From contig NZ_CP036313.1 of assembly GCF_004319545.1 (NCBI RefSeq), forward strand, positions 3,226,501-3,290,500: 64,000 bases of DNA, given 5' to 3'. The position numbers were made by a program, and so were the translations under genes. This document shows positions 27,990 through 36,023 of the stretch, piece after piece. Under the pieces are notes generated by a model that ran no database searches, was not told the DNA's origin, and was given only the letters and a program-made list of their open reading frames with translations. This DNA comes from Desulfobacter hydrogenophilus. GTDB lineage: Bacteria > Desulfobacterota > Desulfobacteria > Desulfobacterales > Desulfobacteraceae. Positions within the stretch are counted from its first letter, which is position 1; every line of letters starts with the position of its first letter.

Positions 27990-28382
27990 TTCGGTTTTTT
28001 GGGCTTGTTTAAATTAACTGAAATGTTTCTTTGAAAGGCTTTTCAGTAATCCGACAGATGCCGAAAAATAGAGCAAGGCTAAATGGAATTTTTAGACGCA
28101 CCTATTTTGAACCAAATTTGATTTGATCGTGATCCCAATTCGCTGGTGTTATTTTATTTTGTTCATTCAAGACCAAGCCTTTGGGTGACCATCGTTCTCA
28201 CACCCTTGACAGATCCGATCCCCTGCTGTGGCGGTAATTAGCAACGGCGAGGGGTAACGTTCTTTCCGGCTCAATGAATTGATATCAATTTACTCGTTTG
28301 CTTTCAGGTTTTCAATACTTTTTGTACCGGTGGGGCATTTCAAATTTTTTCATTGTGGATTAATCAAAAATTTTTTGTCGTA

Positions 28383-28423
28383 TACTTTGCAATTTCAGAA
28401 TAAACATTCTAAATTGCAAGGTA
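28383..28423. repeat. Long AT-rich inverted repeat
   Basis: Arms TACTTTGCAATTTCAGAAT and ATTCTAAATTGCAAGGTA pair over about 18 bp with one bulge and one G-T pair, around loop AAAC, followed by TGATTTTTAG. It could be a regulator-binding palindrome or a weak terminator; no similar sequence was found elsewhere in the window. Confidence 0.7.
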
Positions 28424-28451
28424 TGATTTTTAGATAGATTACAAATGAAAT

Positions 28452-28520
28452 AAACGGCCATAGGCTGAACTGGTCTATCAACACGCAGGCTCACATCACA
28501 ATAAAAAATGAAAGTAATTT
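28452..28520 (+). repeat. Dispersed palindromic repeat, family A, copy 2
   Basis: Diverged copy with AACGGCCATAGGCTGAACTGG, then CAGGCTCACATCACAA and tail ATGAAAGTAATTT. Lies 23 bases before copy 3 in the same orientation. Confidence 0.7.
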
Positions 28521-28543
28521 AATTGAGTTTTTTTTGAATTTCA

Positions 28544-28640
28544 TATAACGGCCATGGGCCGACCTGGTTTATCAATACCCAGGCACAGCCCACAACAAAG
28601 GTTGAAAGATCTGAGTAACTTACCCAGACTTTCATATAAA
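28544..28640 (+). repeat. Dispersed palindromic repeat, family A, copy 3
   Basis: Well-preserved copy: AACGGCCATGGGCCGACC, TGGTTTATCAATACCCAGG, CACAGCCCACAAC, tail GTTGAAAGATCT then TTACCCAGACTTT. It ends about 25 bases before the DAHP synthase start, so it probably lies in the 5' leader. Confidence 0.8.
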
Positions 28641-28666
28641 AAAATAAGGATAAGACGGTATAAAAT

Positions 28667-30013
28667 ATGACAAGTCAAAATGGATGGACAAAATCAAGCT
28701 GGAAAAATTATACGGCCCTTCAACAGCCCAACTGGCCGGATCAGAACGAGTTGGATAAAGTCACTAAAGATTTGGCCTTACTGCCGCCGCTGGTTTTTGC
28801 AGGGGAAATAAGAACATTAACGGATCTGCTGGCCAAGGCCTCAAAAGGGGAGGCGTTTTTGATTCAGGGTGGGGACTGTTCAGAAGATTTCTCCCAAGTT
28901 ACAGCGCCCACCATCAGGGAAACCATGAAAGTTTTGTTGCAGATGGCCGTTGTTATGGCCTATGCCGGTGGGAAACCAGCCATTAAAGTGGGTCGGATTG
29001 CCGGGCAGTTTGCCAAGCCCCGTTCGTCGGATACGGAAATTGTAGACGGCGTTGAACTGCCGTCATATCGCGGAGATATGGTTAACAAAAACGAATTCTC
29101 CATGAAAGCGCGCACCCCCAATCCCAAATATATGCTTAAAGGGTATTACCTGGCCGCCTCCACCCTGAACCTTTTGCGGGCATTTACCCGGGGCGGGTAC
29201 GCAGCCCTGCACAGGGTTCAGGCCTGGAATCAGGAATTTGTAGCCCAATCCCCCATGGGACGTTCTTATGATCGTCTGGCCAAACAGATTGACCAGGCCA
29301 TGAGATTTATGAATACAATCGGGATTCCCACGGATATTCCTCAGATCAATCAAACTCAGATTTTTACCTCCCACGAAGCCCTTTTGTTGCCTTATGAGGA
29401 GGCGTTGACCCGGATTGATTCTACCACTGGGGACTGGTATAATTGTTCTGCTCATATGCTTTGGATTGGCGAAAGAACCCGTCAGGTAGACGGCGCTCAT
29501 GTTCAATTTTTAAAAGGAGTGCTCAATCCGATTGGAGTCAAAATCGGTCCGGATCATGATATTGATAATATAAAGCAGCTCATTGAAATTCTTAACCCTG
29601 AAAATAAACCCGGAAGATTGACCCTGATTACCCGAATGGGATGTGCCAATATTGAAAAAAAGCTGCCTGCTCTGCTTCGAGAGATTAAAAGAGAGGGGTC
29701 TCATATCGTGTGGAACTGCGACCCTATGCATGCCAATACGTTTACCTCGGAATCCGGACACAAAACCCGGGATTTTAATGATATTTTAAAAGAGATTACC
29801 CGGTTTTTTGAAATTCATTGGGCAGAAGGAACAATTCCGGGAGGCGTTCATCTTGAAATGACCGGTAAAAACGTAACCGAATGTGTCGGCGGTGCCAGAA
29901 ATATTGTCAGTGAAGAACTTCATAATCGATATGATACCACCTGTGACCCGCGACTCAATGCCGAGCAAAGCCTTGAGGTGGCGTTCCAGATCGCTGATAT
30001 GATAAAGCATTAA
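28667..30013 (+). CDS. aroG: Class II 3-deoxy-D-arabino-heptulosonate 7-phosphate synthase
   Basis: First enzyme of the shikimate pathway: condenses phosphoenolpyruvate with erythrose 4-phosphate. At 448 residues it matches the plant/mycobacterial class II family, not the E. coli class I. Motifs are FLIQGGDCSEDF near the N-terminus (metal-binding Cys), KVGRIAGQFAKPRS, a WIGERTRQ, LITRMGCANIEKKLP and NCDPMHANTFTSESGHKTR, and HLEMTGKNVTEC (metal-binding residues). It heads a long plus-strand run of closely spaced genes; nitrilase starts 13 bases later. Confidence 0.95.
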   Translation: MTSQNGWTKSSWKNYTALQQPNWPDQNELDKVTKDLALLPPLVFAGEIRTLTDLLAKASKGEAFLIQGGDCSEDFSQVTAPTIRETMKVLLQMAVVMAYAGGKPAIKVGRIAGQFAKPRSSDTEIVDGVELPSYRGDMVNKNEFSMKARTPNPKYMLKGYYLAASTLNLLRAFTRGGYAALHRVQAWNQEFVAQSPMGRSYDRLAKQIDQAMRFMNTIGIPTDIPQINQTQIFTSHEALLLPYEEALTRIDSTTGDWYNCSAHMLWIGERTRQVDGAHVQFLKGVLNPIGVKIGPDHDIDNIKQLIEILNPENKPGRLTLITRMGCANIEKKLPALLREIKREGSHIVWNCDPMHANTFTSESGHKTRDFNDILKEITRFFEIHWAEGTIPGGVHLEMTGKNVTECVGGARNIVSEELHNRYDTTCDPRLNAEQSLEVAFQIADMIKH

Positions 30014-30026
30014 CGAAAAAGGCAAT

Positions 30027-30821
30027 ATGATCACGAACACAAAGTTTAAAGCCGGTGCCGTGCAGTTTGATGTGAAAGACGGGGATGTCCGGGGCAATCT
30101 TTCTGTTGCCCTTGGGCACCTGGGGGACTTGGCGGAACAGGGCGCATGCCTTGGGGTCTGCCCTGAATTTTTTTTAACCGGGTTTGACAATGAAAATATG
30201 GATCGGCTTATGCCGGATGTAAAAGAGGGGATTCAACGTCTGGCCGAATTTGCCCGGACGCGGTTTATGGCCGTTGCCGGAAGTTTGCCTGAGCAAAAAA
30301 ACGGTCAGATATTCAACACCCTTTATTTAATTGACAGGGATGGTGAGATCCGGGCCCGGTACCGTAAATTGCATCTGTTTCCTTTGACCGGTGAGGATCT
30401 GTACTATGCCCGGGGAGATGAGATGGTGACGGCAGACACCAGCCTGGGCCGCGTCGGAACAATGATCTGCTATGATCTGAGATTCCCGGAACTTGCCCGC
30501 CGCCTTTTTCTTGACGGGGCGCGGCTTTTTGTGATCAGCGCCCAGTGGCCCCATACCCGGGTGGCACACTGGCAGGCATTGATCCGAGCAAGGGCCATTG
30601 AAAATCAGGCCTGGTTTATCTGCTGCAACCGTACGGGTACGGATACAAACGGACTTGTTTTTCCGGGCAGTTCCATGATCGTTGATCCCAATGGTTCTGT
30701 TCTTGCTTTGGGAGATGATACGTCCGGTATCATCATGGCTGACATTGACATGGGCCTGGTTGACCGGGTGCGGGAAACCATCCCCGTTGGACAGGATCGC
30801 AGGGGGGATGTCTACGGTTAA
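30027..30821 (+). CDS. Carbon-nitrogen hydrolase (nitrilase family, omega-amidase-like)
   Basis: Protein of 264 residues with the Glu-Lys-Cys triad of the nitrilase superfamily: Glu in CLGVCPEFFLTGF, Lys in RARYRKLHLFPLTGE, Cys in GTMICYDLRFPELARRL. It resembles omega-amidases/NIT2-type enzymes that hydrolyse small amides such as 2-oxosuccinamate, but the substrate is not shown by the sequence. It is cytoplasmic. It lies between aroG and the adenylyltransferase with near-zero spacing. Confidence 0.9.
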   Translation: MITNTKFKAGAVQFDVKDGDVRGNLSVALGHLGDLAEQGACLGVCPEFFLTGFDNENMDRLMPDVKEGIQRLAEFARTRFMAVAGSLPEQKNGQIFNTLYLIDRDGEIRARYRKLHLFPLTGEDLYYARGDEMVTADTSLGRVGTMICYDLRFPELARRLFLDGARLFVISAQWPHTRVAHWQALIRARAIENQAWFICCNRTGTDTNGLVFPGSSMIVDPNGSVLALGDDTSGIIMADIDMGLVDRVRETIPVGQDRRGDVYG

Positions 30822-30822
30822 T

Positions 30823-31311
30823 ATGGCTAATAAAATTGTTAGGCTGGATGAGATGTGCCGCTTGGCCCATGAATACACAACCCTTGGCCGGACCATAGTG
30901 TTTACCAACGGCTGCTTTGACATTCTTCATGCAGGCCATGTGGCCTATCTTGAAAAAGCAAAATCATTCGGAGATGTTCTGGTTCTGGGTTTGAACTCCG
31001 ATGCGTCCGTTCGTCAGATCAAAGGTGATCTTCGGCCGGTAATCTGCCAGGAACAACGGGCACGTGTTGTGGCGGCCCTAAGTTGTGTCGATCATGTGGT
31101 GCTGTTCGATGCGCCTGATCCGGAAGATTTGATTCGGGGCATTGTTCCCCAGGTGCTGGTCAAGGGGGCGGATTGGCCCGAGGATAAAATCATTGGGGCA
31201 AAGTTTGTCAAAGGCTGCGGCGGGCGCGTGGCACGCGTGGCCTTTGAGGAAGATATCTCCACATCGAAAATTATTGAGCGCATTGGGCAAAGATTTTATG
31301 GCGGTGCTTAG
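30823..31311 (+). CDS. hldE: D-glycero-beta-D-manno-heptose 1-phosphate adenylyltransferase
   Basis: Nucleotidyltransferase of 162 residues equal to the C-terminal (RfaE2) half of HldE, making ADP-heptose for lipopolysaccharide core. Nucleotide-binding motifs are FTNGCFDILHAGHVAYLE (HxGH) and EDISTSKIIERI (STSK). A separate kinase gene (the RfaE1 half) is not in the window. Start at 30823 lies one base after the nitrilase stop; an in-frame ATG at 30808 is also possible and sits right after a G-run. Confidence 0.92.
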   Translation: MANKIVRLDEMCRLAHEYTTLGRTIVFTNGCFDILHAGHVAYLEKAKSFGDVLVLGLNSDASVRQIKGDLRPVICQEQRARVVAALSCVDHVVLFDAPDPEDLIRGIVPQVLVKGADWPEDKIIGAKFVKGCGGRVARVAFEEDISTSKIIERIGQRFYGGA

Positions 31312-32080
31312 CCCTTTAACATTTAATTCTCTGAATCTTTTTCCTGGGCTGGTTCACGGCGTTTTTTCCAGGACCGAAGGATACAGTAAGGGTCCCTTTC
31401 TGGGATTGAATGTCGGATTGAGCACCGGGGATGATCCTGATATTGTAAACCGGAACAGGGCTTTGATGCTGTCATCCATAGGCCTGACCCGGGTTTTGTT
31501 TTTAAATCAGGTGCACGGCACTGACATTGCCGTGATCAAATCAGAAAAGGATGCGGCAGACGCCGTATGGAAAGGGCAGGGGACGGCACCTTCTAAAATA
31601 TTTAAGGCAGATGCCGCTGTTACAAACCTTAAAGGTTTAGGGCTTGCAATCCAGGTGGCAGACTGCCAGGCCGTGGTCCTGTACGACCCTGACAAAGAGG
31701 TAATTGCCAATGTCCATTCCGGCTGGCGGGGCAGTGCGGCAAATATTATAAGCCGCTGCATCGATACCATGGTCACGCAGTTCGGATGCTCCCCTGCAAG
31801 CATCCGGGCGGGCATTTCTCCCTCCCTTGGCCCCTGCTGTGCACAATTTATTAATTATAAGCAGGAATTTCCCAAAGCATTGTGGCAATATAAAGAGAAG
31901 GACCGCCCCTATTTTGATTTCTGGCAGATTTCCCGGGATCAGCTTGGGGCCCACGGGGTTTTGGATGAACATATTGAAACCATGGGGCTTTGCACCCGGT
32001 GCCGTACGGATCTGTTTTATTCTTTCAGGGCAAACAAGGCCACCGGACGTTTTGCCGCAGTGATTGCACTTAAAATTTAA
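31298..32080 (+). CDS. YfiH/DUF152 purine nucleoside phosphorylase-type copper oxidase family
   Basis: Protein of 260 residues of the YfiH (LACC1-like) family, described as multi-activity purine nucleoside enzymes or laccase-like proteins; it also helps peptidoglycan fidelity in E. coli. The metal-site motifs are NQVHGTDIAVI (His), ADCQAVVLYDP (Cys), NVHSGWRGSAAN (His) and SLGPCCAQF. Its ATG overlaps the hldE stop by 14 bases. Confidence 0.9.
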   Translation: MAVLSPLTFNSLNLFPGLVHGVFSRTEGYSKGPFLGLNVGLSTGDDPDIVNRNRALMLSSIGLTRVLFLNQVHGTDIAVIKSEKDAADAVWKGQGTAPSKIFKADAAVTNLKGLGLAIQVADCQAVVLYDPDKEVIANVHSGWRGSAANIISRCIDTMVTQFGCSPASIRAGISPSLGPCCAQFINYKQEFPKALWQYKEKDRPYFDFWQISRDQLGAHGVLDEHIETMGLCTRCRTDLFYSFRANKATGRFAAVIALKI

Positions 32081-32092
32081 GGATACCAAATA

Positions 32093-33142
32093 ATGGATAA
32101 ACCGGAACAGTTTTTTTTAACCCGCACGGTAAAAGCAGCTGGTTGAGCTGCCAAACTGGATCCAGGGGCCCTGGATAAAATCGTGTCAAAACTTGAATTG
32201 CCGTCCCACCCGGATTTGATTATCGGGCTTGAACACCCGGATGACGCTGGTGTATTCCGCCTGTCCAAAGAAACTGCCATTGTCCAGACCCTTGATTTTC
32301 TGACGCCTGTGGCTGATGACCCCTATGAATTCGGTCAGATTGCTGCGGCCAATTCTTTGTCAGATGTCTATGCCATGGGTGGCACGCCCATCACAGTGAT
32401 GAATATTGTCTGTTTTCCGTCATGCGACCTTGACGCAGGCATTCTTCCCCGGATTCTTGAAGGCGGACTTGATAAAATCAAAGAGTCGGGCGCAACGCTT
32501 GTGGGGGGCCATTCCGTGGATGATCCTGAAATCAAGTACGGTCTGTCGGTGACCGGCATAGTGCATCCGGACCAGGTCTGGGCCAACAGCCGCGCAAAGG
32601 TGGGTGATGCAGTTATTTTGACCAAGCCCATTGGCACCGGCATTATCTCCACGGCGATCAAAGGCGGAATTGCATCCGATGACCAGGTAAAGCAGGCTGT
32701 AAAAACCATGTCTACCCTGAACAAAGAGGCGGCCCTGATCGCTAAAAATTTTGATGTTCATGCCTGTACTGATGTTACAGGTTTTGGGCTTGGGGGACAT
32801 TTGATTGAAGCGGCCAAAGGTGCAGGGCTGCGTATTGAAATTTATACGGAAAAAGTCGAGGTGCTGGACGGAGTAATGGAGTATGCCGCCATGGGCCTGC
32901 TTCCGGCCGGAGCCCATAAAAACAAAAGTTTTTTTGCCCCGCATATCCGTGTGGCCAAAGGAATAGATCGGGTGCGAAGCGATTTAATGTTCGATCCCCA
33001 GACATCCGGCGGGCTTTTGTTTTTTCTGGCCCCGGACCAGGCTGTGCAATGTGCGGATATTATGGAAAAAAACGGGGTTTCGGCAAGGTTGATCGGAAGG
33101 GTTAAAGGGCCGTATACCAACGGCTTCCTTGATCTTCTGTAA
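32093..33142 (+). CDS. selD: Selenide, water dikinase (selenoprotein, Sec18 encoded by UGA)
   Basis: Makes selenophosphate from selenide and ATP. An ATG at 32093, twelve bases after yfiH, opens a frame with TGA at codon 18 (32144-32146) in the context KAAG-U-AAKLDPG, exactly where E. coli SelD has catalytic Cys17 in a KxxGCxxK context. Reading through gives 349 residues, the normal family length; a start after the TGA would remove the active site. Downstream are the ATP-binding motifs HPDDAGVFRL, GGTPITVMNI, LVGGHSVDDPEIKYG, DVTGFGLGGHL and FDPQTSGGLLF. The first TGA is thus selenocysteine, implying that the organism has a selenium-decoding system elsewhere. Confidence 0.95.
32147..32180 (+). 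promoter_or_regulatory. Bacterial SECIS hairpin in selD
   Basis: Immediately after the UGA, CCAGG and CCTGG pair (32162-32166 with 32170-32174) around a GGC loop. The loop begins 20 bases after the UGA and has G in its first two positions, fitting the known bacterial SECIS pattern recognised by SelB. Only 5 perfect pairs are obvious, with possible extension by flanking bases. Confidence 0.75.
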
Positions 33143-33258
33143 AACTTTTTTTCACGTTGACTTCATCCGGATCATATGATATTTGCTCTCAAGATAATTT
33201 GACGATCACAGCTGCCGGGAAAATCGGCAAATAAGGTGCCGGGGAAAGGTTGATAAAA

Positions 33259-33474
33259 ATGGCAGATAAAGGTAGTACCTTTCGTGAGTTGGGATATTTT
33301 GCAAGTCTTGGCATATCCGTGGCTCTGGCCATTGTCATCGGGATGGCACTGGGATACTGGCTGGATACTGTTTTTGATACAAAACCCGTTCTTTTGCTGG
33401 TGGGGCTTGGATTCGGCATAGCAGCCGGGTTCAGCAACATTATCAGGGCCGGGAAAAAAGCGGGAAAATATTAA
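33259..33474 (+). CDS. atpZ: AtpZ/AtpI-like F0F1 ATP synthase-associated membrane protein
   Basis: Small protein of 71 residues with two membrane helices (about 10-33 and 38-62), having the AtpZ-type stretch GMALGYWLDTVFDTKP and a basic tail. Such proteins assist ATP synthase assembly or Mg2+ supply. It heads the F0 block, and its TAA overlaps the next ATG by one base. ATG at 33259 is preferred to the upstream TTG. Confidence 0.8.
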   Translation: MADKGSTFRELGYFASLGISVALAIVIGMALGYWLDTVFDTKPVLLLVGLGFGIAAGFSNIIRAGKKAGKY

Positions 33475-33875
33475 TGGAAGAACTTGAGAAAATAGTAGAC
33501 TTTATTACACGAACCAACTGGATTCTGTTTCTGGGGTTAAGTCTTGTGGCATTGATTCTGGCCCCCCCGAAAGTGTATCTCGGGGTTTTTCTGGGTGGTT
33601 TGATTGTGACAATCAATTTTCATGTTCTTAAAAGTACAGTGACTAAAAATATCAACCAAAAGCGGGTGCTTGAAAAGGGAAAATCCCTGATCGGTGCGCT
33701 TTTGGTTAAATATTATCTGCGATTTGCATTGACGGCCGTGATTATTTTTCTGCTGATCGTGAACCGCAGCGTACATCCGGCAGGGCTTCTGGTGGGTCTT
33801 TCCGTAGTAGTGATAAGCACGTTTATAGCAGCGGCAATTGAATTAACCAAGATTATATTCAGGGAGGCGGTTTAA
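33474..33875 (+). CDS. atpI: ATP synthase subunit I
   Basis: Hydrophobic protein of 133 residues with about four membrane helices, matching the AtpI family by position and composition (GVFLGGLIVTINFHVLK, KYYLRFALTAVI). It is thought to chaperone c-ring assembly. It lies between atpZ and atpB with one-base overlaps on both sides. Confidence 0.8.
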   Translation: MEELEKIVDFITRTNWILFLGLSLVALILAPPKVYLGVFLGGLIVTINFHVLKSTVTKNINQKRVLEKGKSLIGALLVKYYLRFALTAVIIFLLIVNRSVHPAGLLVGLSVVVISTFIAAAIELTKIIFREAV

Positions 33876-33876
33876 G

Positions 33877-34566
33877 GTGGAACACCCATATCTATTTCTT
33901 ACTTCGTTATTTAGTTTGTTTGGTCTGGAAGATTGGGCAGGTGCCCATCCTCATGTTACTTACATGTGGTTTGCAATGATTATTCTCGTTATTCTTGGCT
34001 GGATTGGCGGCAAAAGCGTCGCCCTTGTACCCAAGACCGTTCAGAATGTTTTTGAGGTAATCATTTCCGGACTTGAAGAGTTTATGGTTGGTATTACCGG
34101 TGAAGAGGGAAGAGATTCCTATCCATTGTTATTGACTGTTTTCCTGTTTGTTCTTTTAGGTAACCTGTTCGGTCTGGTTCCCGGATTTTATCCGCCCACA
34201 GCGTCCATCAATACGACTGTTGCCCTGGCCATCCTTGTCGTGTCATGGAGCCATGTGATCGGTGTCAAGAAACACGGTGCAAAATATATTAAACATTTTC
34301 TAGGGCCCGTACCGGCACTTATGCCGCTCTTCTTTGTTATTGAAGTCATCGGTCACTTGGCACGAGTACTCTCCCTGACTTTGCGTCTCTTTGGCAATAT
34401 GATGGGGCATGAGTTGGTTGTAGGCATCCTTCTGATGCTGGCCGGTCCTTTTCTGGTACCCCTTCCCATCATGGCAATGGGTATCCTTGTATCTTTGATT
34501 CAGGCCATCGTGTTCTTCTTGCTGCCGACCATGTACATTGCAGGCGCTATTGAAGAAGCACATTAA
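33877..34566 (+). CDS. atpB: F0F1 ATP synthase subunit a
   Basis: Membrane subunit of 229 residues forming the ion half-channels. The essential Arg sits in LTLRLFGNMMGHEL; the C-terminal helix has LIQAIVFFLLPTMYI. The start is GTG preceded by AAGG. It lies one base after atpI and 85 bases before atpE. Genes for b, delta and the F1 sector are not here, so the operon is split as in many Deltaproteobacteria. Confidence 0.95.
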   Translation: MEHPYLFLTSLFSLFGLEDWAGAHPHVTYMWFAMIILVILGWIGGKSVALVPKTVQNVFEVIISGLEEFMVGITGEEGRDSYPLLLTVFLFVLLGNLFGLVPGFYPPTASINTTVALAILVVSWSHVIGVKKHGAKYIKHFLGPVPALMPLFFVIEVIGHLARVLSLTLRLFGNMMGHELVVGILLMLAGPFLVPLPIMAMGILVSLIQAIVFFLLPTMYIAGAIEEAH

Positions 34567-34651
34567 TTTTACGAAACAAGAATTAAGCTTTTTTACGGGA
34601 TTTTGGAAGAAGCCCGTTTGTTTATAATACTTTATTAAAGGAGTAAATCTC

Positions 34652-34921
34652 ATGGAATTTCTCGTTGGTAGTGTCTGGGCAGCAGGTTTTGCCATTGGTA
34701 TCGCTGCATTTGGTTGCGGCATTGGTCAGGGTCTTGGTTTGAATGGTGCCATGTCAGGTATCTCAAGAAACCCTGAAGCAGCTGGTAAAATCCAGGTGAA
34801 CATGCTGATCGGTCTTGCTCTGATCGAATCTCTTTGTATCTACGCTCTGGTTGTTGCGATGATCCTTCTGTTTGTTCATCCTGCAATCGCTCCTGCTGTT
34901 GCTGCACTTGCCGGACATTAA
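34652..34921 (+). CDS. atpE: F0F1 ATP synthase subunit c, with sodium-type ligand residues
   Basis: Ring subunit of 89 residues with two membrane helices and an RNPEA loop. The ion-binding Glu is in [17 protein letters not shown]. The helix 1 GIGQG gives a Gln, and Ser follows the Glu, with Tyr four residues later; these match the Na+-coordinating residues of Ilyobacter/Propionigenium c subunits except that the Thr after the Ser is Leu here. Na+ versus H+ use therefore stays open. AAAGGAG precedes ATG. A strong terminator follows 30 bases after the stop. Confidence 0.95.
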   Translation: MEFLVGSVWAAGFAIGIAAFGCGIGQGLGLNGAMSGISRNPEAAGKIQVNMLIGLALIESLCIYALVVAMILLFVHPAIAPAVAALAGH

Positions 34922-34950
34922 TACCTAGCTGTTTAACGATACATTCGTTT

Positions 34951-34994
34951 AAAAAAGGGGGCGTCTTCTTAATGAAGAGGCCCCCTTTTGTTTT
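34951..34994 (+). terminator. Rho-independent terminator after atpE
   Basis: Long stem of AAAAGGGGG...CTTC paired with GAAG...CCCCCTTTT around loop TTAAT, then a T-rich tail (TTTTGTTTTCTC). It closes the plus-strand run that began at aroG or selD. Confidence 0.9.
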
Positions 34995-35107
34995 CTCTTG
35001 CATGGATACAAAGGACCTGATATTATTTGTTTCAACGCGTTAAATTTCTTCAATAACATTTTTTATATGAAAGAGCTGAACTAACGGATTAGCTTCTTTT
35101 ATGATCT

Positions 35108-35165
35108 GTTGTGGCCTAACCTCGGTGAAAGACCAGGTCGGCCATGGCCGTTATATGAAAGTCAA
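35108..35165 (-). repeat. Dispersed palindromic repeat, family A, copy 4
   Basis: Inverted copy; minus strand reads TATAACGGCCATGGCCGACC, TGGTCTTTCACCGAGGTTAG and GCCACAAC. Its loop (TTTCACCGAGG) matches copy 1, not copy 3, suggesting two subtypes. Confidence 0.8.
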
Positions 35166-35197
35166 AATAACGAATTAAATTAATTTCTTATTCTGTT

Positions 35198-35243
35198 ATA
35201 ACTTGAGCTTGGGTGTTGATACATTAGGTCGGCCACTGCGATT
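35198..35243 (-). repeat. Dispersed palindromic repeat, family A, copy 5 (degenerate)
   Basis: Minus strand reads GTGGCCGACCTAATGTATC then AACACCCAAGCTCAAG. Similarity to the other copies is clear in order but weak in the outer arms. Confidence 0.5.
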
Positions 35244-35272
35244 CAACAACACCAATTCGCGGGAGGGAACGA

Positions 35273-35689
35273 ATGAGCGAGGATTCCATAGATTTCCAGC
35301 CAATAACCGGAAAGACCGAAGACGGCCAGATTCGCCATTTGTTCCGGGTGTCGGTTTCCTTAACAGATGATATCCGGCTGATTTTTGGCGGAAATGAATA
35401 TCTAATAACCAATTTATCCGCAACCGGTGTTGCTGTAAATGTCAGTTCCTGTCTCGAATTTGATTCCGGACAGATTATTGATGATGTCCGGTTAAGGATT
35501 TGGGATGTCAATATTACAGGGCTATGCGCCAAAGCAATCCACTGCTCAGTGCATGATTCAGGCAGTTTTCAGTTTGGATTTCAATGGGTGGATATGAACG
35601 CTGAAAATAAAAACACGTTGGAGAAAGCCCTTGGGCAGCTCAAAGTAAAGGCCTTGAAAGTTAAAGACCTGTTTGAAGAACATCCATAA
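35273..35689 (+). CDS. PilZ domain protein
   Basis: Protein of 138 residues containing one PilZ domain, a fold that typically binds cyclic-di-GMP. The binding motif is present: RHLFRV (RxxxR) at about residue 22 and NLSATGVAV (D/N-x-S-x-x-G) at about 48. It is cytoplasmic. GGGAGGGAACG gives a good ribosome-binding site. It is first in a four-gene cassette with a small protein, a ParA-like ATPase and a kinase-like protein, so c-di-GMP may be the input to that system (inference). Confidence 0.88.
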   Translation: MSEDSIDFQPITGKTEDGQIRHLFRVSVSLTDDIRLIFGGNEYLITNLSATGVAVNVSSCLEFDSGQIIDDVRLRIWDVNITGLCAKAIHCSVHDSGSFQFGFQWVDMNAENKNTLEKALGQLKVKALKVKDLFEEHP

Positions 35690-35708
35690 GCATAATGGTG
35701 GCATTGGA

Positions 35709-36023
35709 ATGGTTAAAAAAAAAAATGTCATGGACAGCCTTTTAGGCACTGATGACAAAACGTTTGACGGTTCAGCAAAGGAATTGGATTGCCTGATCTA
35801 CAGAGGTGGTCCCAATGAAGCTAAACCTGATTTGCCGGAAATGACTTCAAATCCCTCATGGACTGCGTCCAGGGGAAATGTTTCAGTGGAAATATGGGAA
35901 GGAAAGGCCAAAATTAGAATAAGGGTCAGCGGTGATGACACATCCCATGTCCCCATGCGTAAACTTGCAAGTATTGCTGTTGATGCTATTATAGCCGAGT
36001 TACAAAAGGAGAAGGACCAGTGA
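35709..36023 (+). CDS. Small uncharacterised protein of the PilZ-ParA cassette
   Basis: Protein of 104 residues with no family I recognise. It has a polar N-terminal half and a C-terminal part (SVEIWEGKAKIRIRVSGDD, then MRKLASIAVDAIIAELQKE) that looks like a short beta-sheet followed by an amphipathic helix. It lies 19 bases after the PilZ gene and its TGA overlaps the GTG start of the ParA gene, so it is probably co-translated and may work with ParA, in the way that ParB-like adaptors do (inference only). Confidence 0.7.
   Translation: MVKKKNVMDSLLGTDDKTFDGSAKELDCLIYRGGPNEAKPDLPEMTSNPSWTASRGNVSVEIWEGKAKIRIRVSGDDTSHVPMRKLASIAVDAIIAELQKEKDQ

Larger units (their letters stand above)
27945..28666. 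other. Divergent intergenic region with repeats
   Basis: A 722-base gap between the divergent mcp and DAHP synthase genes. It contains a possible sigma-28 promoter at its left end, a large inverted repeat at 28383-28423, and two family A repeats in tandem (28452-28520 and 28544-28640). No coding sequence was recognised. Confidence 0.7.
34922..35272. other. Intergenic region with two family A repeats
   Basis: After the atpE terminator, about 280 bases without a gene hold two inverted family A repeats (35108-35165 and 35198-35243). GGGAGGGAACG lies just before the PilZ start. No promoter could be named with confidence. Confidence 0.6.

Noticed and set aside
32183..33142. selD starting at the first sense codon after the TGA
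   Set aside because: It would lack the active-site residue and glycine-rich start; the upstream ATG with in-frame TGA fits SelD length and motif.
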